Shown here: in pieces, positions 24,039-31,608 of the stretch
Numbering within the stretch: position 1 is the first letter of the stretch
Layout: every line of letters starts with the position of its first letter
Assembly (NCBI GenBank): GCA_027625095.1
Contig: JAQBXN010000089.1
Coordinates: 1 to 36,611 of the forward strand
DNA length: 36,611 bases
Source: Planctomycetota bacterium
GTDB taxonomy: Bacteria; Planctomycetota; PUPC01; JACPCR01
Direction: 5' to 3'
Notes under the pieces: model-generated
Databases searched by the model: none
What the model saw: the letters and a program-made list of their open reading frames with translations, nothing else
What the model was told of the DNA's origin: nothing
Translations under genes and position numbers: made by a program

Positions 24039-27000
24039 ATGAACCCTATCAATCCTTTCAATCGGCTCTTTATTTCCTTCTGTGCGATGGCGCTTGTCCT
24101 CTCTCCCGTTCTGAAGGGCGAAGAGAAGCACGATCCAAGCAAGATGGTGCTGGATTCAGCCAGGCGAGCCTATAACGATCAGGAATTCGGTTTTGCCGCG
24201 GCGCGATTCCGGGAGTTTCTGTCCCGGTTCGCGGGTAATCCACAAACGATTCACGCCCAGTTCGGTTTGGCATTGGCCCTGATCGATTCTAAGTCTGCTT
24301 CTGATGAGGAATTGACCACTGCGGTTCAACAACTCACCGAGGTGGTCAAAGTGAAGGACTTTTCTGAGCAGCGGCACGCGCTCTATTACCTTGGGCTCGG
24401 ATATCGTCGCCTTGGCGAATCTGTAATGGCGAAAGCGGAGTCATCTCAGCCCCCGTCGGCGGCCTTGCTTGCTACCGCCATAAAACACTTCGAAACTGCG
24501 GCTTTGCAATTCGCGGTGGCGGCCGATGCGTTCAAGGCGGGAGTGCCGGCCCCGCTCGAAGGCAAGGAACTGCCCTCTGTCTGGGAGTGGGTCGCCCGAT
24601 CCAAAAGCGAGCAGGTGGAGATGTTGCTGCGTGCAGGAAAGCTCCAGGATGTTCTCAGCATTGCCGAGGCATTCCTCGCCGAGAAGTGGGCAGGCCAGAG
24701 CCGTTATCTTGATCTGGTGCGATATCACTATGGCTTCTCCTCGTTCAGCCTGGGGGGATACGCCAAGGCCAAGGAGTCTCTGGATAAAGTTCCGCTGCCT
24801 GACGACCCTGTGTCACAGACTTATGCGGAACACGCCCGCTACATTCTTGGCCGGGCCCGGCATCTTACCGATGAAAGCGAGGGCGCCTTCGAGGCATACA
24901 ACCTGGTATTGACTCGCTACATCAAGGCAAAAGAAGCTGCCGAGGCTGCCTTGAAAAAACCTGAAGACTTCAAGGACAAGCCGGATGAAAAGGCCCGACT
25001 GGAAGGATTTGTGAACTCGCCGCCCGGGCATGTTGAGCGGGTGCGCTATTACCGGGGCGCACTCTATTTCGAGCTGAACAAGCATGAGGAAGCGTTCAAG
25101 GCATTCACCGAATTCGCCCAGGCCCATCCGAAATCCGACCTGCTGGCGGACTCTCTCATGCGGCGAAGCATCAGCCTCTGGCACCTCGGCCGTTTCAAGG
25201 AATGCATGGATGTCTTGAATCCTCTGATTTTGAGCGCTCCGCAGATGGCGGATGAAGCGCAGCTCTGGCTGGGAAGGGCGCAACTCTCCATCGGACAATC
25301 AGCGAAGCCGGAGGAGCAGGCCAAGGCGTACCAGGCGGCCATGGATCACTTCCGCAAAGCCATCGAAATTCTCAAACCGAAAAGTGCTACGGATGCTGTA
25401 GTAAAGAAGCGTTTGTCGGAAGTATTGATTCATCTGGCGGATACCCAGATGTTGACCGGTAACTTTAAGGATGCTGGCACAAACTATCTCGAGATTCTCA
25501 CGCTGGGCGTGGATGACCGGGGCCAGGAACTTCTCTACCGGCAGGCCACTTCGCTACATCTGGCCGGGGAATATGAAGCGTCCGACAAGTTATGCGAGAA
25601 GTTTGTTCAGACCTATCCCGAGAGTGAATTAATGGATCAGATTCTGTTTCGGGCGGCAGAAAACGGCTATTTTCAGGCCGCCGACCTCGAGAAAAATCTG
25701 CGGGCTGAAGACGCAGAGCGCGGCACGAAAATTTTGAAGGCATATGCCGAGGCGGGTGTACGCTATCAGAAGCTCGTTCATAGATACCCGAAATTCCCGC
25801 AATTGAATCTGGCACGTCTCGGCCTGGCTGCCTCCCTTTATCGGCAGGAAAGATTTGAGGAGGCGGATGCCACTCTGACGCCGATTCCGCCGGAGGATTT
25901 CAAGGACGAAATCGCGCAGGGTCTCCCGCTCCGTGCGGATTGTCTCCTTCGCCAGGTGCCGGATTCCTGGGAATTGGAAGCCGACCGTGCAAAGCGAGAC
26001 ACGTATCTGAATGAAGCGATCAAGCTGCTGAAGGTATTCCTTGGGAACAGTCCAAACCACCCGCAGCGCCCGGAAGCCCTGATGAAGCTGGGCATGTGTT
26101 ATCAACTTAAGGCCGAGCCGATGGAGGCTTCTGACGCTCGTAAAGAGTTGCTGAACCTGGCCCAGGGCGTTTACGTCGCACTGATCAGTAAGTTCCCCGA
26201 TCACGCGCTCGCCCCACAGGCGAATATTGAAAATGCGAAAAGTCTTATTGCTGCCGGCGACCTTGACGGCGGTATCAGGGAGCTTGCCAAATTCACCCAG
26301 CCGCCATTGAACACTTCACCGCTGGCTCCTGTCGCAGCGCTGCGGCAGGCCCAGGCGCTGCGTTCCAAAGGCAAAGCAGCCGAAGCCGTGATATTGCTCG
26401 AAAATACCCGTAAACAACATGAAGAGGCGCTTATCAAATCCGGCCCACCGAGGGACACCTGGGCTGTTCATCTTCATTTCCAGCATGGCCTGGCGCTGAA
26501 GGACTCCGGCAAATCTGCCGAATCCAAAACTGTCATGGAAGACTTTCTGAAGCGCTACCCCAACCGTCCGGAAGCCCCTGAAGCGGGGCTGCGTATCGGC
26601 CAGGCCATGGCCCTTGATGCCGACAATCTCCTCGCCACCGCCGAGGCGGCGCTAAAGAAAACAGACCTCACCCCCGAAGCCAGCACTCAGGCTCAAACCC
26701 AGAAACAGTCGGCCCTTCTCAGCTATGGAAGTTGCAGCCGATACTTCTCCGATCTGCTGGCCCTGAAGGCAAAGCAACGCGATTCAGCCGCCTGGCCGAG
26801 AGTTCATTACGAGCTGGCCTGGTGTTACCGGGCGACCGCCATGGAGCAAATGGAATCCGCTCGCGCACAATTGACCCGGAAGGCCGCTGAGGCTGCTGGT
26901 GGGAAGGAAGTCGCCCTGCATGAAGTGCCTCTGAACGCAATACCTGTCGTGCCGGCAGAGACGCTCATGATGGATCAGTTCAAGATAATTATTGCCACCT

Positions 27001-27836
27001 GGCCGGATTTACTCATCGCATCGGACGCCCGGTTTGAACTGGCGGATCACCACGCTCGGCGAGGTCGTTTTGACGAGTCCATTCCTCTGCTGACCGCAGC
27101 GCAGACCAAACCCAGCAGCGAGCCCCTCAGAGAAAAGGTCAACTTCCTGCTGGGCTCCTGCCTGTTTGAAAGGAAGCAGGACAAGGAATCGATTCCCCTC
27201 TTCGAATCGGTGATGGCAAACGTCAGTAGTCCACTGGCGCCTCATGCCGTATTTCGCGGCGGGGAAGCTCATTTGCGGCTCAAGGAATACGATAAAGCCG
27301 CGGCCAAGTTCAAACTGTTCATTGATCAACCAGCCTTTCAGAATATTCCCGGCCTGTCTGACCGCGCGCTGCTGCGGCTCGCCTTTGCGCAGGCCCAACA
27401 GGGACAGCATACCGAGAGTCAGACATCCGCTGCCCTGTTGATTTCTCGTTTCCCGCAGAGCCCGTTTTTGATCGAAGCCCTGTTTGCGCAAGGCCAGGCC
27501 CTCCAGGCTCAAAAGGGATACGACGCGGCGATCAAGGCATACCAGGCAGTCATCGATGCCACGGATAACGAATTCGGGGCCCGGGCGCAGTACCAGATCG
27601 GGCTCTGCAACATGGAGACGAAACTCTATGACGCGGCTACTCAAAATTTCTTGAAGGTGGTTTATACGTACGCCTACCCAGACTGGAATGCGGCCGCTCT
27701 TTGCCAGGCCGCCGATGCCTCGATCCAACAGAAAAAAACAGCGGAAGCGAAGGAATATCTGAAGCGAGTCATGACCGAGTTCTCAGCTACGCAATATTCA
27801 GCCTTGGCAAAAGCTCAGTTAGAGAAGTTGCCGTAG
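24039..27836 (+). CDS. Very large secreted TPR-repeat protein
   Basis: A 1265-residue protein with an N-terminal hydrophobic signal (LFISFCAMALVLSPVLKG, residues 9-26) and no catalytic domain. From about residue 35 to the end it is built of degenerate tetratricopeptide units of the YbgF/BamD-like kind, for example AARRFLEF-type helices DQEFGFAAARFREFLSRFAG, HALYYLGLGYRRLGESVMA, YYRGALYFELNKHEEAFKAF, RPEALMKLGMCYQLKAEPM and AQYQIGLCNMETKLYDAAT. By eye more than twenty units fit. TPR arrays scaffold protein complexes; periplasmic ones are common in Planctomycetota and Verrucomicrobiota, with unknown partners. It is followed 100 bases later by a membrane-anchored disordered protein that may be its partner. 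The start at 24039 lacks a strong ribosome binding site. Confidence 0.88.
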   Translation: MNPINPFNRLFISFCAMALVLSPVLKGEEKHDPSKMVLDSARRAYNDQEFGFAAARFREFLSRFAGNPQTIHAQFGLALALIDSKSASDEELTTAVQQLTEVVKVKDFSEQRHALYYLGLGYRRLGESVMAKAESSQPPSAALLATAIKHFETAALQFAVAADAFKAGVPAPLEGKELPSVWEWVARSKSEQVEMLLRAGKLQDVLSIAEAFLAEKWAGQSRYLDLVRYHYGFSSFSLGGYAKAKESLDKVPLPDDPVSQTYAEHARYILGRARHLTDESEGAFEAYNLVLTRYIKAKEAAEAALKKPEDFKDKPDEKARLEGFVNSPPGHVERVRYYRGALYFELNKHEEAFKAFTEFAQAHPKSDLLADSLMRRSISLWHLGRFKECMDVLNPLILSAPQMADEAQLWLGRAQLSIGQSAKPEEQAKAYQAAMDHFRKAIEILKPKSATDAVVKKRLSEVLIHLADTQMLTGNFKDAGTNYLEILTLGVDDRGQELLYRQATSLHLAGEYEASDKLCEKFVQTYPESELMDQILFRAAENGYFQAADLEKNLRAEDAERGTKILKAYAEAGVRYQKLVHRYPKFPQLNLARLGLAASLYRQERFEEADATLTPIPPEDFKDEIAQGLPLRADCLLRQVPDSWELEADRAKRDTYLNEAIKLLKVFLGNSPNHPQRPEALMKLGMCYQLKAEPMEASDARKELLNLAQGVYVALISKFPDHALAPQANIENAKSLIAAGDLDGGIRELAKFTQPPLNTSPLAPVAALRQAQALRSKGKAAEAVILLENTRKQHEEALIKSGPPRDTWAVHLHFQHGLALKDSGKSAESKTVMEDFLKRYPNRPEAPEAGLRIGQAMALDADNLLATAEAALKKTDLTPEASTQAQTQKQSALLSYGSCSRYFSDLLALKAKQRDSAAWPRVHYELAWCYRATAMEQMESARAQLTRKAAEAAGGKEVALHEVPLNAIPVVPAETLMMDQFKIIIATWPDLLIASDARFELADHHARRGRFDESIPLLTAAQTKPSSEPLREKVNFLLGSCLFERKQDKESIPLFESVMANVSSPLAPHAVFRGGEAHLRLKEYDKAAAKFKLFIDQPAFQNIPGLSDRALLRLAFAQAQQGQHTESQTSAALLISRFPQSPFLIEALFAQGQALQAQKGYDAAIKAYQAVIDATDNEFGARAQYQIGLCNMETKLYDAATQNFLKVVYTYAYPDWNAAALCQAADASIQQKKTAEAKEYLKRVMTEFSATQYSALAKAQLEKLP

Positions 27837-27884
27837 TCACCACGCTGCCAGCAATGGGCCTCTGGGCCTGAAGAACCTGAAGGG

Positions 27885-27906
27885 CCGGCAAGCCGGCAGC
27901 TTGCGG
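27885..27906 (+). terminator. GC-rich hairpin after the TPR gene
   Basis: CCGGCAAGC (27885-27893) and GCTTGCGG (27899-27906) can pair with one bulged G around a 5-base loop (CGGCA). It lies 48 bases after the TPR stop codon and 30 bases before the next start. No T-run follows, so it may be a stabilising or attenuating hairpin rather than a full terminator, or a palindromic repeat copy. Confidence 0.3.
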
Positions 27907-27936
27907 CTATGACGAGACGATTTCACAAACCAACCT

Positions 27937-29220
27937 ATGAATCCCAAATTCCTGGTTCCTATCGCAGTTACTATCGGTGCAGTCGCCCTTGCGGCCGGCA
28001 TATTCATTGGCCGGTCATCCGCTCCAGGGCCTTCTTCGATGGCCACACCCGAAGTGCAGAAGGTCGAGACGCCTGAGGCCGTCGCTTCATCCGCCTTCGG
28101 GAAGCGACTCGCGAGGGTAAGCCCGCAGCTTGAGGAATCATCTGTTCCAGACGCTCCCCTGAAGACGAGAAAAGTATCGAAGGTGCTGAGAGATCCGATG
28201 CCGGGATTCTCTATGGTCCCGGTCGCTATCGAGAAACTACCGGCGAATCGTGTTGAGCCCATCGGGATTTCCGGCCCCCCGCGATCCTCTTCACCGGACA
28301 CATACCCTCTGTCCGCGAGCCCATCGGGCGGCCAGCAGGGCTTGATCGAGCTGGCGGTGGCGCCGCCAGTCGAAAATCCCCAGCGTCCGGTTCCGCTTGC
28401 AGGCCCGCCGGAGGCTGGGCATCCATCCAATGAAGATGGAGAAATTCTTCGACTGGAAAGGCCGGTACGCAATCGCGCTGAGCAGGGTCCTTCATACGAC
28501 TATCCAACCGCGGAGATCAGGACGGCCCCCGCGTCAGAGGCTCTTGAAACCCTCGCCCGGTTTTCAGTAAAGGAATGGTCCGCTGGAAGGAGCATGTCTA
28601 CTGACCGAATTCTAGAGACGAACCGAATACGACCGGCCCTCGAATCCTTCACTGCAGTTCCATCCGCCAGATCGAAGGAAATTCCTGAACCATCATCGAA
28701 AATTCCAGACATCGAACCCACTGTTCAAAACAGACCGGTTGTCACGCCCGAAAGCCTGCCGGAAGTGGAATTGAAAGACCGATTCTCATCCGTTCGATTT
28801 CCGACTCCTTCACCAATGACAAAATCGCCTCCTCCTGCTCCGAAGGACGTCCAGGAAAATGTGAGTCACTCGCCTATCCAGGAAAACGAGACTTTCTCAA
28901 TGAAGGCCGGCGCTTTTCCATTCAGGAAGAGCAGGCTCCCTGGCAGCCTTCCGTTTCAATCAGAATCTCTGGAGCACCTTTCCCCGGATTTTATTCCGTC
29001 GCCTCTGATTCCCATCCGGCAATCGGAGCCGCTGCCAGAAATTAATGTCCTTACTGACTGGTGGCTGTTCTCTACATTCGAGACCGTATTCCATCCCGCG
29101 GAGGTAAAGTTTCCGTTGCCCGGCATCCATCCTCCGCTGAAGCCCAGATCCTCTGAAGCGCCCTCCGAAGGCCCGCTGCATCCCATTCTGCCTCCACCGC
29201 CGCAGCGCCTGCAGCTCTGA
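27937..29220 (+). CDS. Unknown membrane-anchored Pro/Ser-rich disordered protein
   Basis: A 427-residue protein I do not recognise. Residues 5-25 (FLVPIAVTIGAVALAAGIFI) form a single N-terminal membrane anchor. The rest is low-complexity and rich in Pro, Ser, Glu and Arg, with no stable domain visible; the C-terminus ends in a proline run (HPILPPPPQRLQL). One short hydrophobic patch (LTDWWLFSTFETVFHP, near 370-385) may be a binding motif. The codon pattern is coding-like along its whole length and the frame stays open for 1.28 kb, which argues for a real gene. It follows the TPR gene by 100 bases on the same strand; a long flexible tether next to a large TPR scaffold suggests a shared envelope structure, which is inference. 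Confidence 0.6.
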   Translation: MNPKFLVPIAVTIGAVALAAGIFIGRSSAPGPSSMATPEVQKVETPEAVASSAFGKRLARVSPQLEESSVPDAPLKTRKVSKVLRDPMPGFSMVPVAIEKLPANRVEPIGISGPPRSSSPDTYPLSASPSGGQQGLIELAVAPPVENPQRPVPLAGPPEAGHPSNEDGEILRLERPVRNRAEQGPSYDYPTAEIRTAPASEALETLARFSVKEWSAGRSMSTDRILETNRIRPALESFTAVPSARSKEIPEPSSKIPDIEPTVQNRPVVTPESLPEVELKDRFSSVRFPTPSPMTKSPPPAPKDVQENVSHSPIQENETFSMKAGAFPFRKSRLPGSLPFQSESLEHLSPDFIPSPLIPIRQSEPLPEINVLTDWWLFSTFETVFHPAEVKFPLPGIHPPLKPRSSEAPSEGPLHPILPPPPQRLQL

Positions 29221-29239
29221 TTACAGTCAGGAAGGTCGT

Positions 29240-29416
29240 TTATACCTTGTCGTTCTGCGAGATTTCGATCTGGATGACTGATTTCTTGCTGAACAGTGGT
29301 TCGGTGACTTCCACGAACTGGACTTCGTAGTCAGTGATGTCGTGGGCATCCTAAAACTCAGCCAGTTCACGGATGGAATCTGAATTGGTTATCGGCGTCC
29401 TCAGCGGCTTTCCCAT
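29240..29416 (-). pseudogene. CopG-type (BrnA-like) antitoxin remnant with in-frame TAG
   Basis: Starting at the ATG at 29416, with GGAG nine bases upstream, the frame reads MGKPLRTPITNSDSIRELAEF, then TAG at 29351-29353, then DAHDITDYEVQFVEV and about 20 more residues to a TAA at 29240-29242. Antitoxins of the CopG_antitoxin (PF12441) group carry ...SIEELARFWDTHDLTDFE... here, so the TAG stands exactly where a tryptophan (TGG) is expected. One base change therefore explains the break. It overlaps the end of the toxin-like remnant upstream, as in BrnT-BrnA operons. It might be a recent mutation or a sequencing error; otherwise the antitoxin is dead. Confidence 0.6.
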
Positions 29417-29557
29417 TGTCTGAATCTCCGTTTCTCTTTGTCGGTCATTTAGCGAGCGGTGATTCGGATAAGCATTGCCATCAGCGAACTGAACCATCGG
29501 GTAGAGGAGATAACCATCAAGCTCAGCGACGCAAATGATAGGAATGACGCCACTCAT
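29401..29557 (-). pseudogene. BrnT-like toxin remnant, 5'-truncated and frameshifted
   Basis: Reading from 29557, the first frame gives VAELDGYLLYPMVQFADGNAYP up to 29465. Skipping one base (29464) then gives ITAR, a TAA at 29449-29451, and MTDKEKRRFRQWESR ending with TGA at 29401-29403. Joined, the tail ...AYPITAR(S)MTDKEKRRF matches the conserved C-terminus of BrnT-type ribonuclease toxins, which end in an I-[S/T]-A-R-x-[M/A]-T-x-x-E-[K/R]-R pattern. The N-terminal half of a BrnT is missing, one frameshift and one stop are present, and the remnant begins about 25 bases after the structured element at 29582-29638. The assignment rests on the C-terminal motif and on the CopG antitoxin remnant overlapping its end. 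Confidence 0.5.
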
Positions 29558-29581
29558 AAAAACGAAAACAACCGGAACCAC

Positions 29582-29638
29582 GGATTACTTTAGCGAGCGG
29601 ACAGTCCTTTTGCGTTCGCTGGAATTTTCTGGTTATCC
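29582..29638 (-). repeat. Hairpin element directly after hicA, attC-like
   Basis: On the minus strand it begins with GGATAAC (29638-29632) one base after the hicA stop and ends with GTAATCC (29588-29582), so its ends are near-perfect inverted repeats. Inside, AGCGAACG and CGCTCGCT pair (one G-T) around a 13-base loop. Outer box pair, unpaired spacers and inner stem are the layout of an integron attC site. The end box GTAATCC deviates from the GTTRRRY rule, so it may be degenerate. It shares CGGACA (plus strand) with the other elements only loosely. Confidence 0.4.
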
Positions 29639-29639
29639 A

Positions 29640-29825
29640 TCAGACTTCTGGAATCTCCAGGTCACGGCAGATCTTCTTGCAGAGGAAGTCATTGATCTCC
29701 CGGTGTCGTGGGAGAGAGGAGGACTTACGGGCTGCCCGATTTACGTAGACGCTGTGATTGCTTCCCTCCCGAAGTAATTCGCATCCGTGTGCTTCAGGAT
29801 GACGAATGAGATCTCGCCGCTTCAT
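29640..29825 (-). CDS. hicA: HicA-type toxin (mRNA interferase)
   Basis: A 61-residue protein with the small dsRBD-like HicA fold: MKRRDLIRHPEAHGCELLREG at the start, then the key segment GSNHSVYVN with the catalytic histidine at residue 24, and the helix LPRHREINDFLCKKICRDLEI at the C-end. HicA cuts mRNA and stalls growth unless bound by HicB. Length is normal for the family (55-80). Its ATG overlaps the end of hicB by four bases, so the antitoxin is translated first; this is the reverse of the classical hicA-hicB order but common in other phyla. It looks intact and probably active. Immediately downstream is an attC-like hairpin element. Confidence 0.85.
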   Translation of the reverse strand: MKRRDLIRHPEAHGCELLREGSNHSVYVNRAARKSSSLPRHREINDFLCKKICRDLEIPEV

Positions 29826-30046
29826 GTACCGGTTGGTGTCAGGGGCTCACGAATCACGTCTTCGCCGACCAACGATTCTTTGGCAAGCGTCCGATTGGCC
29901 TCAAGTACCAAATCGACGGCCTCTACGAGATTCGAGCGGGCCTCTTCGAGTGTGGCTCCTTGTGTATTTGCGCCCGGGAGTTCCTCCACAAAGCCGATGT
30001 AACCCTCGGGCACCTTGATGTACGCAGCAGTAAATCCGTAAGTCAT
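29822..30046 (-). CDS. hicB: HicB-type antitoxin
   Basis: A 74-residue HicB antitoxin that binds and neutralises the toxin encoded next to it. The partial RNase H-like fold is seen in the N-terminal part: TAAYIKVPEGYIGFVEELPG followed by ANTQGATLEEARSNLVEAVD and LVLEANRTL, the standard family stretch. The short C-terminal tail (VIREPLTPTGT) has no clear DNA-binding domain, so autoregulation is uncertain. The ATG at 30046 is chosen over an upstream one at 30106 because GGAG lies seven bases before it and family proteins start here. It is divergent from the plus-strand gene pair at 30245, and the element at 30115 lies between them. Confidence 0.87.
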   Translation of the reverse strand: MTYGFTAAYIKVPEGYIGFVEELPGANTQGATLEEARSNLVEAVDLVLEANRTLAKESLVGEDVIREPLTPTGT

Positions 30047-30114
30047 ACAATCGCTCCAGAGTCTGGAAATAACAGCCAGAATAGTATACCTCAAGACGGC
30101 AATCATTCATCGCT

Positions 30115-30157
30115 GGATAACGATTGACCTAACCGGGCGGCGGACAACGAAGACTGG
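30115..30157 (+). repeat. Dispersed element copy A (GGATAAC...CGGACAA)
   Basis: This block shares with the copies at 30858 and 31668 (minus) a starting G-G-x-TAAC box, an AAC about nine to eleven bases later, and CGGACAA about 19 to 20 bases after the first AAC. It also shares GAAGACTG after CGGACAA with the 30858 copy. A CGATTGACC/GGTC-GG-AATCG pairing (30121-30129 with 30168-30178) can fold it, but no matching GTT end box was found, so an attC assignment is weaker here. It sits between divergent hicB and the plus-strand gene at 30245. Confidence 0.5.
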
Positions 30158-30244
30158 AGAATCGGCTGGTCGGAATCGGAGTGACGCATCGCTGTCAAAA
30201 GCGTAAAGTTGTGGCTCAATCGAAATCAAGTTGGAGGAACTCCG

Positions 30245-30496
30245 ATGGTATCCGAAGAAACCAAAAACGTAGTCGAGCAATCAAAGACGATTTACGAACT
30301 ACAGCTTCGAGACAGCCTCGAGGCCGAACACCGTGATCGTTATGTGGCGATCGAGCCGGAATCGGGCGACTTTTTTTTGGCGGACACCTTTGACGCCGCA
30401 GTTAAGGCTGCCAGATCGAAATATCCGTCACGGTTGTCGCACACAATTCGGATTGGCCATCGTGGAGCATTCAGCATCGGATTGATGAAACAATGA
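30245..30496 (+). CDS. Small conserved protein paired with aspartic protease
   Basis: An 83-residue protein with a strong ribosome binding site (GGAGG, seven bases before the ATG at 30245). It starts with a helix (VSEETKNVVEQSKTIYELQL) and continues with RDRYVAIEPESGDFFLADTF, AAVKAARSKYPSRLSHTIRI and GHRGAFSIG. From memory, this shape (GxYVAIxPESGxxFxxxTxxxAxxAARxxYP...RIGHR) is found in a widespread group of small bacterial proteins encoded directly before a clan AA aspartic protease, resembling DUF5678; I cannot confirm the family number. Its stop overlaps the protease start (ATGA). Function unknown; the tight coupling resembles toxin-antitoxin operons. Confidence 0.65.
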   Translation: MVSEETKNVVEQSKTIYELQLRDSLEAEHRDRYVAIEPESGDFFLADTFDAAVKAARSKYPSRLSHTIRIGHRGAFSIGLMKQ

Positions 30497-30853
30497 ATGG
30501 GCACGTCGATGACAAGCTACGTGCATTGATTCCCGTTTCGGTGGCAGCCAGTACGAGCGATGAACTCAAGGAAATCCTTGCGTGGATAGATACCGCTTTC
30601 AACGGGAGCCTTGTTGTCCCAAGACAAGATTCACGAACTGGGGCTGGTCCAGGAGTCATCGGCCGAGGTAGTGTTGGCGGATGGAAACACCGTTGAATTG
30701 GAAACGTACGCCTGTTTCCTTGAGTGGTTGGGGGCGACGTACGAAACGCAGGTCGTCGTGACCGACAGCGAATATCCATTGCTTGGAACAATGTTGCTCG
30801 CAGGACGTCGTTTGGAGATCGACTACGACAAACGAACGGTCACGCTACAGTAG
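30493..30853 (+). pseudogene. Clan AA aspartic protease, frameshifted
   Basis: The first frame gives MNGHVDDKLRALIPVSVAAS, then ILAWIDTAFNGSLVVPR, in which D-T-A is the retroviral-type active-site motif (DTG-like) in its usual F-N-G context. After about 30625 it turns into a non-family tail ending at 30696. Two bases' difference in frame restores the expected continuation: DKIHELGLVQ, SSAEVVLADGNTVELETYAC, PLLGTMLLAGRRLEIDYDKR to the TAG at 30851-30853. The joined product is about 119 residues, normal for the small clan AA family. Loss of a GA within AGAGAC is the simplest explanation of the shift. The active site is intact, so the second half (flap and dimer strands) is lost by truncation. 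A programmed shift or read error is possible. Confidence 0.75.
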
Positions 30854-30857
30854 TATT

Positions 30858-30987
30858 GGCATAACGACAAAACTCAACGACGCCCGGACAATATATGAAG
30901 ACTGTGAAGAACAAGGCCGACCTCGGGCAATCAAGGTGCTCCAGATTACGCTATCTGAGGGCGTTCGGTGCAGCGACCTTGTTCGGC
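30858..30987 (+). repeat. Dispersed element copy B between converging genes
   Basis: It starts five bases after the protease stop with GGCATAAC and reaches CGGACAA at 30885-30891, matching copies A and C; GAAGACTG follows as in copy A. Its other end, GTTCGGC (30981-30987), gives AAC/GTT end boxes, and CG-ACGCCC (30879-30885) can pair with GGGCGT-T-CG (30959-30967). The unpaired arms of 12-13 bases are longer than in standard attC sites. From the minus side it begins four bases after the DUF5615 stop, so it lies exactly between two converging modules. Confidence 0.45.
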
Positions 30988-30991
30988 GTCG

Positions 30992-31324
30992 TCAATCCAA
31001 CGCAAGGAATGAAGCGTCGGCGTCATTATCGAAGTTCACGATCTCGGAATAACGACCGCGCAAAACGTCGTGGACATCCTGGGTGGAGCAATTTCCCCTT
31101 CTGATCCAGATAATCTTCGGTGGTTGGCCAAGGACAAAGCTACGTTGGTGGAAATCAGAATCCTTCGAGACAACTGTCAGCCCATGTTTCTCAGCGTAGT
31201 ACCATACTTCATCATCATCGGCAGCGGCAAGGCCAACGGTTCGCACATGCTGCGACTCTGGGAATAAGTCTGCGAGCTGATCTGCCAGTCGATACGATAA
31301 ATTCTGATCGAAAAGCAGTTTCAC
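30992..31324 (-). CDS. DUF5615 PIN-like protein, probable toxin
   Basis: A 110-residue member of the DUF5615 group, a PIN-like nuclease fold. The opening MKLLFDQNLSYRLADQLADL has the first acidic residue at D6, and the centre DDDEVWYYAEKHGLTVVSKD continues into SKDSDFHQ (D75/D77), matching the acidic cluster that binds metal in PIN domains. These proteins are paired with DUF433 partners, as here, and are proposed toxin-antitoxin modules; the RNase activity has rarely been shown. Its ATG overlaps the end of the DUF433 gene by four bases. It is full length and appears intact. It converges on the aspartic protease remnant with element B between. Confidence 0.85.
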   Translation of the reverse strand: MKLLFDQNLSYRLADQLADLFPESQHVRTVGLAAADDDEVWYYAEKHGLTVVSKDSDFHQRSFVLGQPPKIIWIRRGNCSTQDVHDVLRGRYSEIVNFDNDADASFLALD

Positions 31325-31548
31325 GACAAAGGGACCGTAACAAACCTACGTTCACGATCAGCAGCGAAAGCGAGACACGCACGGATGTCATCCTTGGTCA
31401 GGTCGGGGAAGTCACGGAGGATTTCCTCTTCAGACATGCCTGACGCGAGGTATTCCAATACGTCATAGACAGTAATACGCAGTCCCCGAATGCACGGTTT
31501 GCCCCCGCGCTTGGCAGCTTCAATTGTGATGATGTGGCTGTAGTCCAT
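31321..31548 (-). CDS. DUF433 protein, probable antitoxin
   Basis: A 75-residue DUF433 protein. The family core is plain: GGKPCIRGLRITVYDVLEYL followed by ASGMSEEEILRDFPDLTKDD and IRACLAFAADRE. The fold is a small winged-helix-like DNA-binding domain, and members are encoded just upstream of PIN-like or DUF5615 proteins, so it is probably the antitoxin and autorepressor of the pair. The ATG at 31548 is the natural start; AAAGG lies about 12 bases upstream, rather far. It stands 60 bases from the attC-like element at 31609-31668, which would place its promoter within or next to that element. Confidence 0.88.
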   Translation of the reverse strand: MDYSHIITIEAAKRGGKPCIRGLRITVYDVLEYLASGMSEEEILRDFPDLTKDDIRACLAFAADRERRFVTVPLS

Positions 31549-31608
31549 GGTCTTAGATTACCTTTGGCGAAGATGGCGATCAAGCCGCTTCCCGCTGACA
31601 CTCACGCC

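Noticed and set aside
29535..29777. 80-residue plus-strand open frame.
   Set aside because: It overlaps hicA and the hairpin element antisense and has no family resemblance.
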